Shown here: positions 46,544-55,526 of the stretch, one piece after another | Layout of the letters: each line of letters opens with the position of its first letter | How positions within the stretch are numbered: position 1 is the first letter of the stretch | Assembly (NCBI RefSeq): GCF_012931685.1 | Contig: NZ_JABANC010000003.1 | Coordinates: 1-64,000, forward strand | Length of the DNA stretch: 64,000 nt | Origin: Hanstruepera ponticola | Lineage (GTDB): Bacteria; Bacteroidota; Bacteroidia; Flavobacteriales; Flavobacteriaceae | Direction of reading: 5' to 3' | Translations under genes and position numbers: made by a program | Notes under the pieces: generated by a model | Seen by the model: the letters and a program-made list of their open reading frames with translations, nothing else | What the model was told of the DNA's origin: nothing | The model's database searches: none

Positions 46544-47479
46544 TTGAGGTACCTGTTTTTAAGTCTATTCGCTGTTTTTCTATTTCAGATACCCAATGAA
46601 AAAGACTTCATTAATTACCATCAAGAGTATAACAATATTGAGGATTTAATAGTGGAAGAAAAGTTTGAAGAAGCTGAAGTACTCCTAAATGCCTTGTTAA
46701 TCTCTTACAGTCCGCCATTTGCAAAAGATTATGTTATTGCAGCAGAAATTTGTTTGCTTAACAATAATAATGAGCAAGCCACATACTGGATAAAGGAATC
46801 TATCAAAAAAGGGGTCAAAGTACAGTGTTTAAAGGATATTGACGTATTTAGAGACAAGCTCAATAATTCTGATTGGAGTAGATTAGAAAGCGATTTGATG
46901 TCTTTGCAAACAGCATATCTTTCAAGTATTAGAATTGGTCTTTCTAAAACAATCCATAGAAATTATCAAAAAGAACAGTTAAGCAAAAAAGCAAAGAATT
47001 ACAAAGGGATTGTTTATTCCAATTTTAAAAAAATAAAAGAACTGTTGAATGAAAATACGTATCCTGGCGAAAATCTGATTGGGATTGATAATTCAGATGA
47101 TGCATCAAAAATTGATGATTGTAGTTTTGACAATTCTAAAATAACAGTAACATTGCTACATTACACTCATCCCATTTATGAATTGACAGAGGAAAAATTG
47201 ATTGAGTTTATTAAAAAAGGCTCTTTGCACCCAAGGGAATTTGCTCAAATCTACACCTTCGAAAAAAATAGGATTTCTAAATTGTATAAAACAAGTATTA
47301 AAACAGGTTTAATAAAGTCTGACTATAATTTTAAATTTCCTTTTGAAAAGAGAAAAAGTGATTCGCAACGAGTTAATAAAGATAGATCGAATTTTGGAAT
47401 TTGCTCATTGGAAACGGATAGGAAGAAAACCGAAATAGAAGAAAAATACGGGATAAAGCTAAAGTTTGGTTACAAATAA
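46544..47479 (+). CDS. Exported protein of unknown function
   Basis: A 311-residue frame starting at TTG (46544) with MRYLFLSLFAVFLFQIP, a signal-peptide-like segment without a clear cleavage site. The region after it (about 25-110, FEEAEVLLNALLIS and NNNNEQATYWIKESIKKGV) is helical and could be TPR-like. A second region (about 130-230, TVTLLHYTHPIYELTEEKLIEFIKKG) shows no motif I recognise. It starts 10 bases after the aldolase stop. Function unknown. No better start was found. Confidence 0.6.
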   Translation: MRYLFLSLFAVFLFQIPNEKDFINYHQEYNNIEDLIVEEKFEEAEVLLNALLISYSPPFAKDYVIAAEICLLNNNNEQATYWIKESIKKGVKVQCLKDIDVFRDKLNNSDWSRLESDLMSLQTAYLSSIRIGLSKTIHRNYQKEQLSKKAKNYKGIVYSNFKKIKELLNENTYPGENLIGIDNSDDASKIDDCSFDNSKITVTLLHYTHPIYELTEEKLIEFIKKGSLHPREFAQIYTFEKNRISKLYKTSIKTGLIKSDYNFKFPFEKRKSDSQRVNKDRSNFGICSLETDRKKTEIEEKYGIKLKFGYK

Positions 47480-47510
47480 AAAAGCATCAGATTTCCTGAT
47501 GCTTTTCTTT
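47478..47510. terminator. Bidirectional terminator
   Basis: AAAAGCATCAG pairs with CTGATGCTTTT around ATTTC, between the unknown exported protein and convergent YegP. Confidence 0.85.
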
Positions 47511-47525
47511 ATTAGTAATTATTAA

Positions 47526-47855
47526 TTAAGCTGTTTTATCAACAAGCTCTGCACTTGGTGCATTAGTTTTAACGGATTGGATACCATTCTCCATCCCAGA
47601 TTCACCAGCATACATTTGACTACTTCCTATAATTTGACCATTTCCAGCCTTGATATTAAAATGAAATTTACCATTTGAAGCAGTTTTACGTTCAAATTTG
47701 CTGTCGTCACCACAATTAGATTTAATCGATTCAATACCGTTTTTGGCACTAGATTTGTCTGTATAGCCTTGACTAGATAAGATTACTTGACCGTTTTTAG
47801 CTTTTAAATTGAAATAAAATTTTTGATTGTTTTCACTTTGAAATAATTCGAACAT
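47526..47855 (-). CDS. YegP-like DUF1508 protein
   Basis: A 109-residue protein with two DUF1508 repeats: KFYFNLKAKNGQVILSSQGY (about 11-30) and KFHFNIKAGNGQIIGSSQMY (about 63-82). Each has the NGQ and SSQ pattern. Two tandem copies is the usual state of the family. Function unknown; proposed stress-related roles are not established. Soluble and monocistronic. Confidence 0.9.
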   Translation of the reverse strand: MFELFQSENNQKFYFNLKAKNGQVILSSQGYTDKSSAKNGIESIKSNCGDDSKFERKTASNGKFHFNIKAGNGQIIGSSQMYAGESGMENGIQSVKTNAPSAELVDKTA

Positions 47856-47959
47856 GGTTTATTAAATTTAAGGTTAATTATCAATCTACATTCTACTAAA
47901 TATTTGAATAATTCTTTAACGGAATCAATTCAAATATTAACTAATTTATGAGGAAACCA

Positions 47960-48283
47960 TTACTTAAACATATCCATTCCTGGAATATTTGGCATGCCGT
48001 CTTTGGCTACTGCTGCAATTTCAGTTTCATTTACTTCGGTTGCTCTTTCAATGGCTTTGTTAATTGTGAGGATTAAATAGTCTTCTAGTTGTTCTTTGTC
48101 TTGAAGAAGTTCTTCATTTATTGAAATATTCTTAATGGTTCTATTTGCGGTAATGGTAACTTGTAGTTTGTTATCGCTACTAGATTCATCAATTAAAACA
48201 GAATTTAGACGCTCTTTAGTTTCTTCAACTTTCTTCTGGGTTTCTTTCAATTTACCCATCATTCCCATTAAATCTCCAAACAT
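47960..48283 (-). CDS. ebfC: YbaB/EbfC nucleoid-associated protein
   Basis: A 107-residue protein. [21 protein letters not shown] (1-21) is the N-terminal helix and [19 protein letters not shown] (about 43-61) the central beta-hairpin of the YbaB fold. It binds DNA as a dimer. In many bacteria it sits with dnaX and recR; here it instead diverges from a peptidase gene, with facing promoter elements. Confidence 0.92.
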   Translation of the reverse strand: MFGDLMGMMGKLKETQKKVEETKERLNSVLIDESSSDNKLQVTITANRTIKNISINEELLQDKEQLEDYLILTINKAIERATEVNETEIAAVAKDGMPNIPGMDMFK

Positions 48284-48306
48284 AATTATATTGTTTTTAT
48301 TCAGTA

Positions 48307-48314
48307 CAAAGCTA
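48307..48314 (-). promoter_or_regulatory. -7 promoter element for ebfC
   Basis: On the minus strand TAGCTTTG fits TAnnTTTG and lies 23 bases before the ATG at 48283. The plus-strand promoter at 48326 is close by. Confidence 0.55.
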
Positions 48315-48325
48315 TTTAATTTTTA

Positions 48326-48333
48326 TATTTTTG
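48326..48333 (+). promoter_or_regulatory. -7 promoter element for the S9 peptidase gene
   Basis: TATTTTTG fits TAnnTTTG. It overlaps the first possible TTG start (48331), which supports the later TTG at 48355. Confidence 0.55.
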
Positions 48334-48354
48334 ACACCTTGTAAATTTCTTTTT

Positions 48355-50412
48355 TTGAAAAAATCACTAAAACTACCTGTTGCCAAAAAAAAACCGCATA
48401 GACTTGAGAAACATGGTGATGTGCGTATTGATGATTATTTCTGGCTCAATGAAAGAGAAAATCCAGAAGTCTTATCTTATTTAGAAGCTGAAAATGCTTA
48501 TACTGAATCTGTATTACAGCATACGAAACCACTTCAGGAAGCTCTTTTTGAGGAAATGAAAGCGCGAATCAAAGAAGATGATTCATCAGTACCTTATTTT
48601 TACAATGGTTACTGGTATATTACCAGATATGAAAAAGGAAAAGATTATCCCATTTACTCACGAAAAAAAGGAAGTTTAGATTCTCAAGAAGAAGTTATGT
48701 TCGATTGCAATAAAATGGCAAAAGGACATGCTTATTTTAAGTTGGGAGGTATATCCATAAGCCCTAATAATAAGTTGGCTGCTTTTTCAGTTGATAAAAT
48801 AAGTAGGCGTCAATATACTATTCAAATAAAAAACTTGGAAACAGGTGAGATTTACGCCAATAAAATAAAAAATACAACCGGAGGGAGCACTTGGGCGAAT
48901 GATAATGAAACCTTATTTTACTCTCGTAAGGATGCTGTGACACTTCGGGCTCATAAAATTTATAGACATAAGTTAGATACTAACCCTAATACTGATGTGG
49001 TAGTGTTTCATGAAACTGATGAGACTTTCAACACCTATGTTTATAAAACAAAGTCTCGAAAATATATAGTTATTGGTTCTTCAAGCACCTTAACGTCTGA
49101 ATATAGATTTTTAAATGCAGATAAACCATATGCCGATTTTAAAGTATTTCAAGAACGCATAAGGGGTTTAGAATATGCTATTTCACATTATAATGATGCT
49201 TTTTATATTATTACCAATCGTGATAATTGTAGTAATTTTAAATTACAAAAAACAAGTGAGAACGCTACTGAAATAGAGCATTGGAAGGATGTGTTGCCTT
49301 ATCGTGAACATGTACTTATTGAAGATATTGAAATTTTTAAGGATTATTTTGTACTCAATGAAAGAGAAAATGGTTTAAACAAATTAAGAATCATAAGTTG
49401 GGATGGTAATGAAGACTATTATTTACCATTTGATAGTGAAACCTATACGGCTTATGTAGGAAACAATCCTGAATTTGATAGTGATATATTGCGTTACACA
49501 TTTAATTCACTTACCACGCCTAGTTCTGTAATCGATTATAATTTTAAAACTAAAGAACTAACTATTCAAAAAGAACAAGAGGTTTTAGGCACGTTTGATA
49601 AAAATGATTATACATCTGAACGTGTTTGGGTTACGGTTCGTGATGGTGTAAAAGTCCCGGTTTCACTAGTTTATAAAAAAGGTATTAAAAAGGATGGTTC
49701 AAGCCCATTGCTTCTATATGCATATGGTTCTTATGGCTCAACAATAGACCCTTATTTTTCAACCATTAGATTAAGTTTATTAAATAGAGGTTTTGTTTAT
49801 GCCATTGCTCACATTAGAGGCGGTGAATACCTTGGAAGATCATGGTATGAGAGTGGGAAATTATTAAATAAAAAAAACACATTTTTTGATTTTATTGATT
49901 GCTCAAAGTTTTTAATCGACAAGAATTATACGTCAAACAATAAGTTATATGCTTACGGCGGATCAGCTGGAGGTTTACTTATGGGAACTGTTATTAATTT
50001 AGAACCTAAACTCTACAAAGGCGTTATAGCAGCCGTTCCTTTTGTTGATGTTGTAACTACCATGCTCGACGATTCTATTCCATTAACTACTGGTGAATAT
50101 GATGAGTGGGGAAATCCCAATGACAAGACATATTATGATTATATGTTATCTTATTCTCCATATGACAATGTAAAATCCCAAGACTATCCTAACTTATTGG
50201 TGACTACTGGCATTCATGATTCCCAAGTTCAGTATTGGGAACCTGCAAAGTGGGTGGCAAAATTGAGAGATAAAAAAACTAACAACAACTTACTTCTACT
50301 ACATGTTGATATGGATACGGGTCATGGTGGTGCTTCAGGACGTTTTGAAAGCCTAAAGGAAGTAGCTCTAGAGTATGCCTTTTTATTAGATTTAGAAGGA
50401 ATTTCCCATTAG
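48355..50412 (+). CDS. S9A oligopeptidase B-type serine peptidase
   Basis: A 685-residue protein using the TTG at 48355 (MKKSLKLPVAKK). The N-terminal beta-propeller (about 65-400; WLNERENPEVLSYLEAEN near the start) is followed by the alpha/beta hydrolase domain (about 420-680). Catalytic residues: serine in AYGGSAGGLLMG, Asp in GIHDSQVQYWEP and His in DTGHGGASGRF. It cleaves short peptides after basic residues or proline. No signal peptide, so cytosolic. The TTG start is inferred from the promoter position; the alternative at 48331 adds 8 residues. Confidence 0.9.
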   Translation: MKKSLKLPVAKKKPHRLEKHGDVRIDDYFWLNERENPEVLSYLEAENAYTESVLQHTKPLQEALFEEMKARIKEDDSSVPYFYNGYWYITRYEKGKDYPIYSRKKGSLDSQEEVMFDCNKMAKGHAYFKLGGISISPNNKLAAFSVDKISRRQYTIQIKNLETGEIYANKIKNTTGGSTWANDNETLFYSRKDAVTLRAHKIYRHKLDTNPNTDVVVFHETDETFNTYVYKTKSRKYIVIGSSSTLTSEYRFLNADKPYADFKVFQERIRGLEYAISHYNDAFYIITNRDNCSNFKLQKTSENATEIEHWKDVLPYREHVLIEDIEIFKDYFVLNERENGLNKLRIISWDGNEDYYLPFDSETYTAYVGNNPEFDSDILRYTFNSLTTPSSVIDYNFKTKELTIQKEQEVLGTFDKNDYTSERVWVTVRDGVKVPVSLVYKKGIKKDGSSPLLLYAYGSYGSTIDPYFSTIRLSLLNRGFVYAIAHIRGGEYLGRSWYESGKLLNKKNTFFDFIDCSKFLIDKNYTSNNKLYAYGGSAGGLLMGTVINLEPKLYKGVIAAVPFVDVVTTMLDDSIPLTTGEYDEWGNPNDKTYYDYMLSYSPYDNVKSQDYPNLLVTTGIHDSQVQYWEPAKWVAKLRDKKTNNNLLLLHVDMDTGHGGASGRFESLKEVALEYAFLLDLEGISH

Positions 50413-50426
50413 TAAAAAAAAAATTG

Positions 50427-50434
50427 TATTTTTG
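50427..50434 (+). promoter_or_regulatory. -7 promoter element for the cysteine-synthase-like gene
   Basis: TATTTTTG fits TAnnTTTG and lies 56 bases before the start at 50491, so the leader would be about 50 bases, longer than most here. Confidence 0.55.
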
Positions 50435-50490
50435 CGAGGTTTTGGGCTGTGTTTTACAATGAGTACTTTACAGCTTACTAAAAAGCATTT

Positions 50491-51531
50491 ATGGGACAAA
50501 AAAAGCAAGTTTTTGACAACGTATTGGATTTAGTAGGGAATACGCCACTGATTAAGTTAAATACAATTACAAAACCGTTTAAAGGGAATTATCTCGCTAA
50601 AGTAGAAGCATTTAATCCTGGTCATTCTTCTAAAGATAGAATAGCATTATACATAATTGAGCAAGCTGAAAAACAAGGTATTATTAAACCAGGTGATACT
50701 ATTATAGAAACCACATCTGGTAATACAGGATTCAGTATTGCAATGGTGAGTATTATCAAGGGCTATAATTGTATTTTGGCAGTAAGCTCAAAATCATCTT
50801 TAGACAAGATTGATATGCTAAAAACCATGGGAGCAAAGGTTTATGTTTGTCCGGCACATGTAAGTGCAGATGATCCTAGGTCTTATTATGAGGTTGCTAA
50901 ACGCCTACATGAAGAAATAAAAGGTTCTGTTTACATCAATCAATATTTCAATCAATTGAATATTGATGCACATTATACTTCTACAGGTCCTGAAATATGG
51001 GAGCAAACTGATGGGAAAATTACGCACCTAGTTGCCTGTAGTGGTACTGGAGGAACCATTTCTGGTACTGCCAAATACCTTAAGGAGCAAAATCCTGATA
51101 TAAAAGTTATTGGAGTTGATGCTTTTGGTTCAGTAATAAAAAAATATCATGAAACCAGAGAGTTTGACGAAAAAGAAATTTATCCATATCGTATTGAAGG
51201 TCTTGGTAAAAATTTGATTCCTACTGCTACAGAGTTTGATGTGATTGATGAGTTTGTAAAGGTGACTGATGAAGAAAGTGCTCATACTGCAAGACAAATC
51301 GCTAAAACTGAAGGCCTATTTGTTGGGTACACATCAGGAGCTGCTATGCAAGCTATAAAGCAACTTAATGAAGAGGGGAAATTTGGTAAAGATGACCTAG
51401 TTGTGGTTATATTTCCAGATCATGGCTCACGATATATGAGTAAAATTTACAGTGATAAATGGATGAATGAACAAGGTTTCTTTGATAGTATCAATGAAGA
51501 AGCATTAGAAAGTATAGAATTTATAAAATAA
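50491..51531 (+). CDS. Cysteine synthase / CBS-family PLP enzyme (possible cysteate synthase)
   Basis: A 346-residue fold-type II PLP enzyme. [10 protein letters not shown] (about 15-24), [15 protein letters not shown] (about 41-55; the PLP lysine is in SKDR), [13 protein letters not shown] (about 73-85) and [11 protein letters not shown] (about 176-186) are present, with a CBS-like segment [14 protein letters not shown] (about 232-245). The usual NPxGSxKDR reads NPGHSSKDR, which alters the substrate side. Instead of cysK context it is followed by an alpha-oxoamine synthase. Related enzymes in sulfonolipid-making Bacteroidota make cysteate; that function here is inference. Ordinary cysteine or cystathionine synthesis is the main alternative. 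Confidence 0.85.
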   Translation: MGQKKQVFDNVLDLVGNTPLIKLNTITKPFKGNYLAKVEAFNPGHSSKDRIALYIIEQAEKQGIIKPGDTIIETTSGNTGFSIAMVSIIKGYNCILAVSSKSSLDKIDMLKTMGAKVYVCPAHVSADDPRSYYEVAKRLHEEIKGSVYINQYFNQLNIDAHYTSTGPEIWEQTDGKITHLVACSGTGGTISGTAKYLKEQNPDIKVIGVDAFGSVIKKYHETREFDEKEIYPYRIEGLGKNLIPTATEFDVIDEFVKVTDEESAHTARQIAKTEGLFVGYTSGAAMQAIKQLNEEGKFGKDDLVVVIFPDHGSRYMSKIYSDKWMNEQGFFDSINEEALESIEFIK

Positions 51532-51549
51532 ATCATTTAAAATATTTTT

Positions 51550-51588
51550 GATAGCTGACTTTTATTAAAAAGTTAGCTATCTTTTTTG
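51550..51588 (+). terminator. Rho-independent terminator
   Basis: GATAGCT and AGCTATC, extended through an inner ACTTTT/AAAAGT pairing, form a long stem followed by T residues. It separates the two PLP-enzyme genes, so they are distinct transcription units. Confidence 0.8.
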
Positions 51589-51634
51589 TTAATAATAGTA
51601 TGATAAATAATTATGTTGTCACTATATAAATATT

Positions 51635-51642
51635 TAATTTTG
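51635..51642 (+). promoter_or_regulatory. -7 promoter element for the oxoamine synthase gene
   Basis: TAATTTTG fits TAnnTTTG and lies 26 bases before the ATG at 51669. A TTG at 51616 is a possible -33. Confidence 0.6.
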
Positions 51643-51668
51643 CAACATCTAACGAGATTAATAGCTTT

Positions 51669-52931
51669 ATGAAAGACTTATTTGATAAAATATACAGAGA
51701 CAAAGGGCCTTTAGGAAAGTGGGCTTCACAAGCTGAAGGTTATTTTGTTTTCCCAAAATTAGAAGGTGAAATATCCAATCGGATGAAATTTCAAGGAAAA
51801 GAAGTAATTACTTGGAGTATAAATGATTATTTAGGATTGGCAAATCACCCTGAAGTTAGAAAAGTAGATGCTGAAGCAGGTGCTAAATATGGTTCGGCTT
51901 ACCCAATGGGAGCAAGAATGATGTCTGGTCATACTGATTTACATGAGCAATTGCAAAACGAATTGGCTGCTTTTGTTAAAAAAGAAGCTGCCTACCTATT
52001 GAATTTTGGTTATCAAGGTATGGTGTCAACTATTGATGCTTTAGTATCAAAAGATGATATTATAGTTTATGATGTTGATGCGCATGCTTGTATTATTGAT
52101 GGTGTTCGCCTTCATATGGGTAAACGTTTTACATACAAACACAATGATGTAGAAAGTTTAGAGAAAAACCTAGAGCGTGCCACCAAAATGGCCGAACAAA
52201 CTGGTGGTGGTATTTTAGTTATTTCCGAAGGTGTGTTTGGTATGCGTGGAGAACAAGGACGATTAAAAGAAATAGTTGCTCTTAAAGAAAAATATAACTT
52301 CCGTTTCTTTGTTGATGATGCTCATGGTTTTGGAGTTTTAGGAGAAACAGGTGCTGGAGCAGGCGAGGAGCAAGGTGTTCAAGACGGAATAGATGTTTAT
52401 TTTGCAACGTTTGCCAAGTCTATGGCTAGTACGGGAGCCTTTATTGCTGCCGATCAAGAAATTATTGATTATTTAAAGTATAATTTACGTTCACAAATGT
52501 TTGCAAAATCACTGCAAATGCAATTGGTAGTTGGTGCATTAAAACGTTTAGACATGTTGCGCACCATGCCAGAGCTTAAAAAGAACCTATGGACCATTGT
52601 TGATGCCTTGCAATCAGGTTTAAAAGAACGTGGATTTGACATTGGTACAACCCAAAGTTGTGTAACGCCAGTTTATCTGGAAGGCAGTATTCCAGAAGCT
52701 ATGGCTTTGGTCAAGGATTTACGTGAGAATTATGGTATTTTCTGCTCAATAGTGGTTTATCCTGTAATTCCTAAAGGTATGATATTGTTGAGAATGATAC
52801 CAACGGCTACACATACATTAAAGGATGTAAGAGAAACGTTAGATGCTTTTGATGCTATTAGAGACAGACTCAAAAACGGTACTTATAAAAGGTTATCGGC
52901 TTCTGTAGCTGCAGCTATGGGGCAATCTTAA
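51669..52931 (+). CDS. Alpha-oxoamine synthase (serine palmitoyltransferase / cysteate acyltransferase type)
   Basis: A 420-residue fold-type I PLP enzyme. WSINDYLGLANHPEV (about 50-64), GSAYPMGARMMSGHTDLHEQ (about 75-94), FFVDDAHGFGVLGETG (about 215-230; PLP Asp/His) and TFAKSMASTGAFIAA (about 249-263; Schiff-base lysine) are the AOS family motifs. The DDAHGFG variant and the long N-terminus suit the SPT/capnine branch rather than BioF or Kbl. It condenses an acyl thioester with serine (sphinganine) or cysteate (capnine). The cysteine-synthase-like neighbour favours cysteate. Substrate is inferred. Confidence 0.85.
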   Translation: MKDLFDKIYRDKGPLGKWASQAEGYFVFPKLEGEISNRMKFQGKEVITWSINDYLGLANHPEVRKVDAEAGAKYGSAYPMGARMMSGHTDLHEQLQNELAAFVKKEAAYLLNFGYQGMVSTIDALVSKDDIIVYDVDAHACIIDGVRLHMGKRFTYKHNDVESLEKNLERATKMAEQTGGGILVISEGVFGMRGEQGRLKEIVALKEKYNFRFFVDDAHGFGVLGETGAGAGEEQGVQDGIDVYFATFAKSMASTGAFIAADQEIIDYLKYNLRSQMFAKSLQMQLVVGALKRLDMLRTMPELKKNLWTIVDALQSGLKERGFDIGTTQSCVTPVYLEGSIPEAMALVKDLRENYGIFCSIVVYPVIPKGMILLRMIPTATHTLKDVRETLDAFDAIRDRLKNGTYKRLSASVAAAMGQS

Positions 52932-52954
52932 CAACGTCTAAATTTCATATAAAT

Positions 52955-52985
52955 AAAACCCATTCATAAACGAATGGGTTTTTTT
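52955..52985. terminator. Bidirectional terminator
   Basis: AAAACCCATTC pairs with GAATGGGTTTT around a 6-base loop between the oxoamine synthase gene and the convergent GNAT-like gene. Confidence 0.9.
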
Positions 52986-54102
52986 ATAGCATTTTCTTAA
53001 ATGTCGCCCGACGCTTAATAACTTCAGCATTAAAGTCTTTCCAAATTTGTTGAGAGGCTAGGTTATCCGCCAACTCGGGCAATCTTATGCATGTTTGAAT
53101 ACCACTTTTGGATAATGATTTATGGAATTCTTCAAAAATTATAGCCGTTACGCCTTTATTGTGATATTGTGGATCCACACCAATTAAATAGAACAAGGCC
53201 GTTTTGCTGTGTTTTTTCGCTTTTAATAGTTTTAAAAATCCAAACGGAAAAAGCTTTCCTTTTACTTCTTGTAAAGCTTTTGAAAATGAAGGGAGTACTA
53301 TGGCAAAAGCGATCATATTATCGTGTTCGTCAAAAACGAACTTAATGTATTCAGGATTGATAAAATTTATAAACTTCTTTTTTAAATATTCCTGCTGTTT
53401 ACCAGAAATAGGTACAAAAGTAGATAGTTTAGAATACGATCTATTAAACAACGCAAACATGTCATCAAGATGCGGTATTATTTCTTTGGATTTAGTGTAA
53501 CTTCCTGCTCTTAATTTATAGCGTTTTACAATTAATTCATTAACACGCTTAAAGCGCTCAACGGGTGCATTATCAAAATAAAATTTGCTTTCTAGGTATC
53601 GTTTTTCCTCTTTCAGCCCTAATTTCTTAAAATGTTCAATGTAATAAGGGTGATTATACCAAGTTGCCATAGTTCCAATGTGGTCAAAGCCTTCAGTTAA
53701 AGCTCCATTTTTATCTAGATTGGAGAAGCCCACAGGACCTTCAATATAATCTAAATTGTTTGCCTTGCCAATTTCGGCTACTCTATCTAACAATATTTTT
53801 GATACCTCGAGATCGTCAATGGTATCAAACCAGCCAAAACGCATTTTAGGTATTTGTTGTTCTTTTACTTCAATCCAATTGATTATAGCAGCCACACGTC
53901 CCACAATTCGATTCTCTTTAAAGGCTAAAAATAAATGAACATCGGCATTTTCAATAGCTGGGTTTTTACCAGCACTCAAAGTGGCCATTTCATCTGATAT
54001 AATAGGAGGTACCCAATATTTGGAATCTTTGTATAAACTAAACGGAAAAGTGACAAAGGCTTTTAAGTCCTTTTTATTGTTAACTTCTTTTATTTCTATC
54101 AT
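52984..54102 (-). CDS. GNAT-superfamily N-acyltransferase-like protein
   Basis: A 372-residue soluble protein. FPFSLYKDSKYWVPP (about 19-33) is the usual start of this large GNAT group, GPVGFSNLDKNGALTEGFD (about 121-139) is conserved, and LIGVDPQYHNKGVTAIIFEEF (about 309-329) is the acetyl-CoA-type loop. It is about twice the size of a normal GNAT. Members sit near lipid genes in Bacteroidota, and large GNAT-like proteins act as N-acyltransferases in bacterial ceramide synthesis. Its convergence with the oxoamine synthase makes such a role plausible, but this is inference. Confidence 0.75.
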   Translation of the reverse strand: MIEIKEVNNKKDLKAFVTFPFSLYKDSKYWVPPIISDEMATLSAGKNPAIENADVHLFLAFKENRIVGRVAAIINWIEVKEQQIPKMRFGWFDTIDDLEVSKILLDRVAEIGKANNLDYIEGPVGFSNLDKNGALTEGFDHIGTMATWYNHPYYIEHFKKLGLKEEKRYLESKFYFDNAPVERFKRVNELIVKRYKLRAGSYTKSKEIIPHLDDMFALFNRSYSKLSTFVPISGKQQEYLKKKFINFINPEYIKFVFDEHDNMIAFAIVLPSFSKALQEVKGKLFPFGFLKLLKAKKHSKTALFYLIGVDPQYHNKGVTAIIFEEFHKSLSKSGIQTCIRLPELADNLASQQIWKDFNAEVIKRRATFKKML

Positions 54103-54114
54103 AAATCTTTTCCA

Positions 54115-55119
54115 CTACAAATTAATACCATCATCAAAATCATTGCTCTTTCTTTTGTTCTTTTTTCGTTCTTTTCTATCCTTTTTAGGAGCTTCTTTAT
54201 TTACACGACGCTCTAGTTCATCTTCAGCCGATGTACCATCATTTTCTTCTTTATCTTTATGGAAATCCAATCGGTATGAAGCACCAAGTGTCACTCCAAA
54301 TACTGATGGTGTATCTTTGGTGTTAAATGTTAATGCTGTATCCAATTGGAAATTTCTGCTCCACAGGTAAGCACCACCAAAACGGATGAGATTATCGGCA
54401 TAAAAATCACTACTAATGCCTTGTGTTTCACCAAAAACAACCCATTGATCTGTGATAGATTTAGTTAGTGTTAAAATATAAGTAAAATCTGATTGATTGG
54501 TACCAATTCTATCTTTTATAAAGTTCATTACAAACACCCAACCACCAGAGAAATTATTCTGCGTAGCAATCATAATTTTAGGGCTAAAGCCTTCAACACC
54601 GGCTGCCGTAAATGGATTGTCCTTTGTGTCAAAATTAGCACCAGCATAAACAGCTACCGCAGGTATTAAGTACTTCCATTTAAAACTATGATTAGCTTTC
54701 CAACTATATAAGTTTGGTTTTTCTTCTTCTGCATTTTTGTAAGGGTCATATACCAAATATTTAGCTCCAATAGTTAATGTCTTAAAATTACTAAAGGTTT
54801 CTTCACTAGAAATAGCACCTGTATATTCTCTTTTGGTTGATTGGAAAGTTCCTCTAACATTAAGTTCTAATTGTGGCCACAATAGTCCATAGCGAGCTTC
54901 AAAATCAGCACCGATACTTTTATCATCTCTATTTAAAGGCACATGCTTTTCATTTAACATATACGGACCAACCTCCAACTGAATAACGTTTGTTCCTACT
55001 GAAAAGGCACTACTGGAAACGCCAGGTCTGTTTGAATTAATAACTTCGGTATATTGAGAATAAGAGTAAAGGGTTGTTAGTGAAACAAATACAAATAAAT
55101 AGGTTTTAATAGATTTCAT
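54115..55119 (-). CDS. Outer-membrane beta-barrel protein, phenol MetA-degradation type
   Basis: A 334-residue protein with a signal peptide (about 1-21, ending YSYSQ). VINSNRPGVSSSAFSVGTNV (about 26-45) is the typical start of transporter-like proteins of the MetA_deg group, followed by repeated amphipathic strands. The C-terminus is a lysine/arginine-rich tail (about 295-330, KKDRKERKKNKRKS), unusual for a barrel. Probably an outer-membrane channel or structural barrel. The GNAT gene begins 13 bases downstream on the same strand. Confidence 0.75.
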   Translation of the reverse strand: MKSIKTYLFVFVSLTTLYSYSQYTEVINSNRPGVSSSAFSVGTNVIQLEVGPYMLNEKHVPLNRDDKSIGADFEARYGLLWPQLELNVRGTFQSTKREYTGAISSEETFSNFKTLTIGAKYLVYDPYKNAEEEKPNLYSWKANHSFKWKYLIPAVAVYAGANFDTKDNPFTAAGVEGFSPKIMIATQNNFSGGWVFVMNFIKDRIGTNQSDFTYILTLTKSITDQWVVFGETQGISSDFYADNLIRFGGAYLWSRNFQLDTALTFNTKDTPSVFGVTLGASYRLDFHKDKEENDGTSAEDELERRVNKEAPKKDRKERKKNKRKSNDFDDGINL

Positions 55120-55136
55120 ATGTCACAGTTTGGAAT

Positions 55137-55144
55137 CAAATATA
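55137..55144 (-). promoter_or_regulatory. -7 promoter element for the barrel gene
   Basis: On the minus strand TATATTTG lies 17 bases before the start at 55119. Confidence 0.5.
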
Positions 55145-55198
55145 TATATTTTATATTTTTTTTAAGTATATATGCTCATAATTAACCATTAGGAATTG

Positions 55199-55206
55199 TA
55201 TTTTTG
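55199..55206 (+). promoter_or_regulatory. -7 promoter element for the DUF4834 gene
   Basis: TATTTTTG fits TAnnTTTG and lies 15 bases before the ATG at 55222. It may drive the whole DUF4834/YfhO/glycosyltransferase group. Confidence 0.55.
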
Positions 55207-55221
55207 CTAAAAATTTGAATT

Positions 55222-55497
55222 ATGCTACAAACGGCATCATTTACAGGCCTGCTGAAGACTATATTGATTATTATGTTAGTATATTACGGAATAAAAATTC
55301 TATCTAGAATTTTTGCTCCAGCACTTATGCGCTATGTAGCCAAAAAAGCTGAAAAACAATTTGGACAACAATTTAATCAAAACAAAAGGCCAGAGTCACC
55401 TAAAAAGGAGGGCGAAACAGTGATTGATAAGATGCCGCAATCTAAAACTTCAAATAAAAATGTGGGTGAATATGTAGATTACGAAGAAATTGATTAA
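55222..55497 (+). CDS. DUF4834 family small membrane protein
   Basis: A 91-residue protein with one N-terminal hydrophobic helix (about 9-30, GLLKTILIIMLVYYGIKIL) and a polar tail ending GEYVDYEEID. The layout (helix, RIFAPALMRY, then GEYVDYEEI) matches DUF4834, found across Bacteroidota. Function unknown. The YfhO gene starts 29 bases later. Confidence 0.85.
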   Translation: MLQTASFTGLLKTILIIMLVYYGIKILSRIFAPALMRYVAKKAEKQFGQQFNQNKRPESPKKEGETVIDKMPQSKTSNKNVGEYVDYEEID

Positions 55498-55526
55498 TTT
55501 TCGCAATCATTGATTAATACACATTC

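Noticed and set aside
48331-48354. TTG at 48331 as the peptidase start
   Set aside because: It overlaps the TATTTTTG promoter element; the TTG at 48355 is preferred.
50460-50537. A 25-codon ORF overlapping the start of the cysteine-synthase-like gene
   Set aside because: It has no recognisable content and may be chance; a leader peptide cannot be excluded but is not supported.
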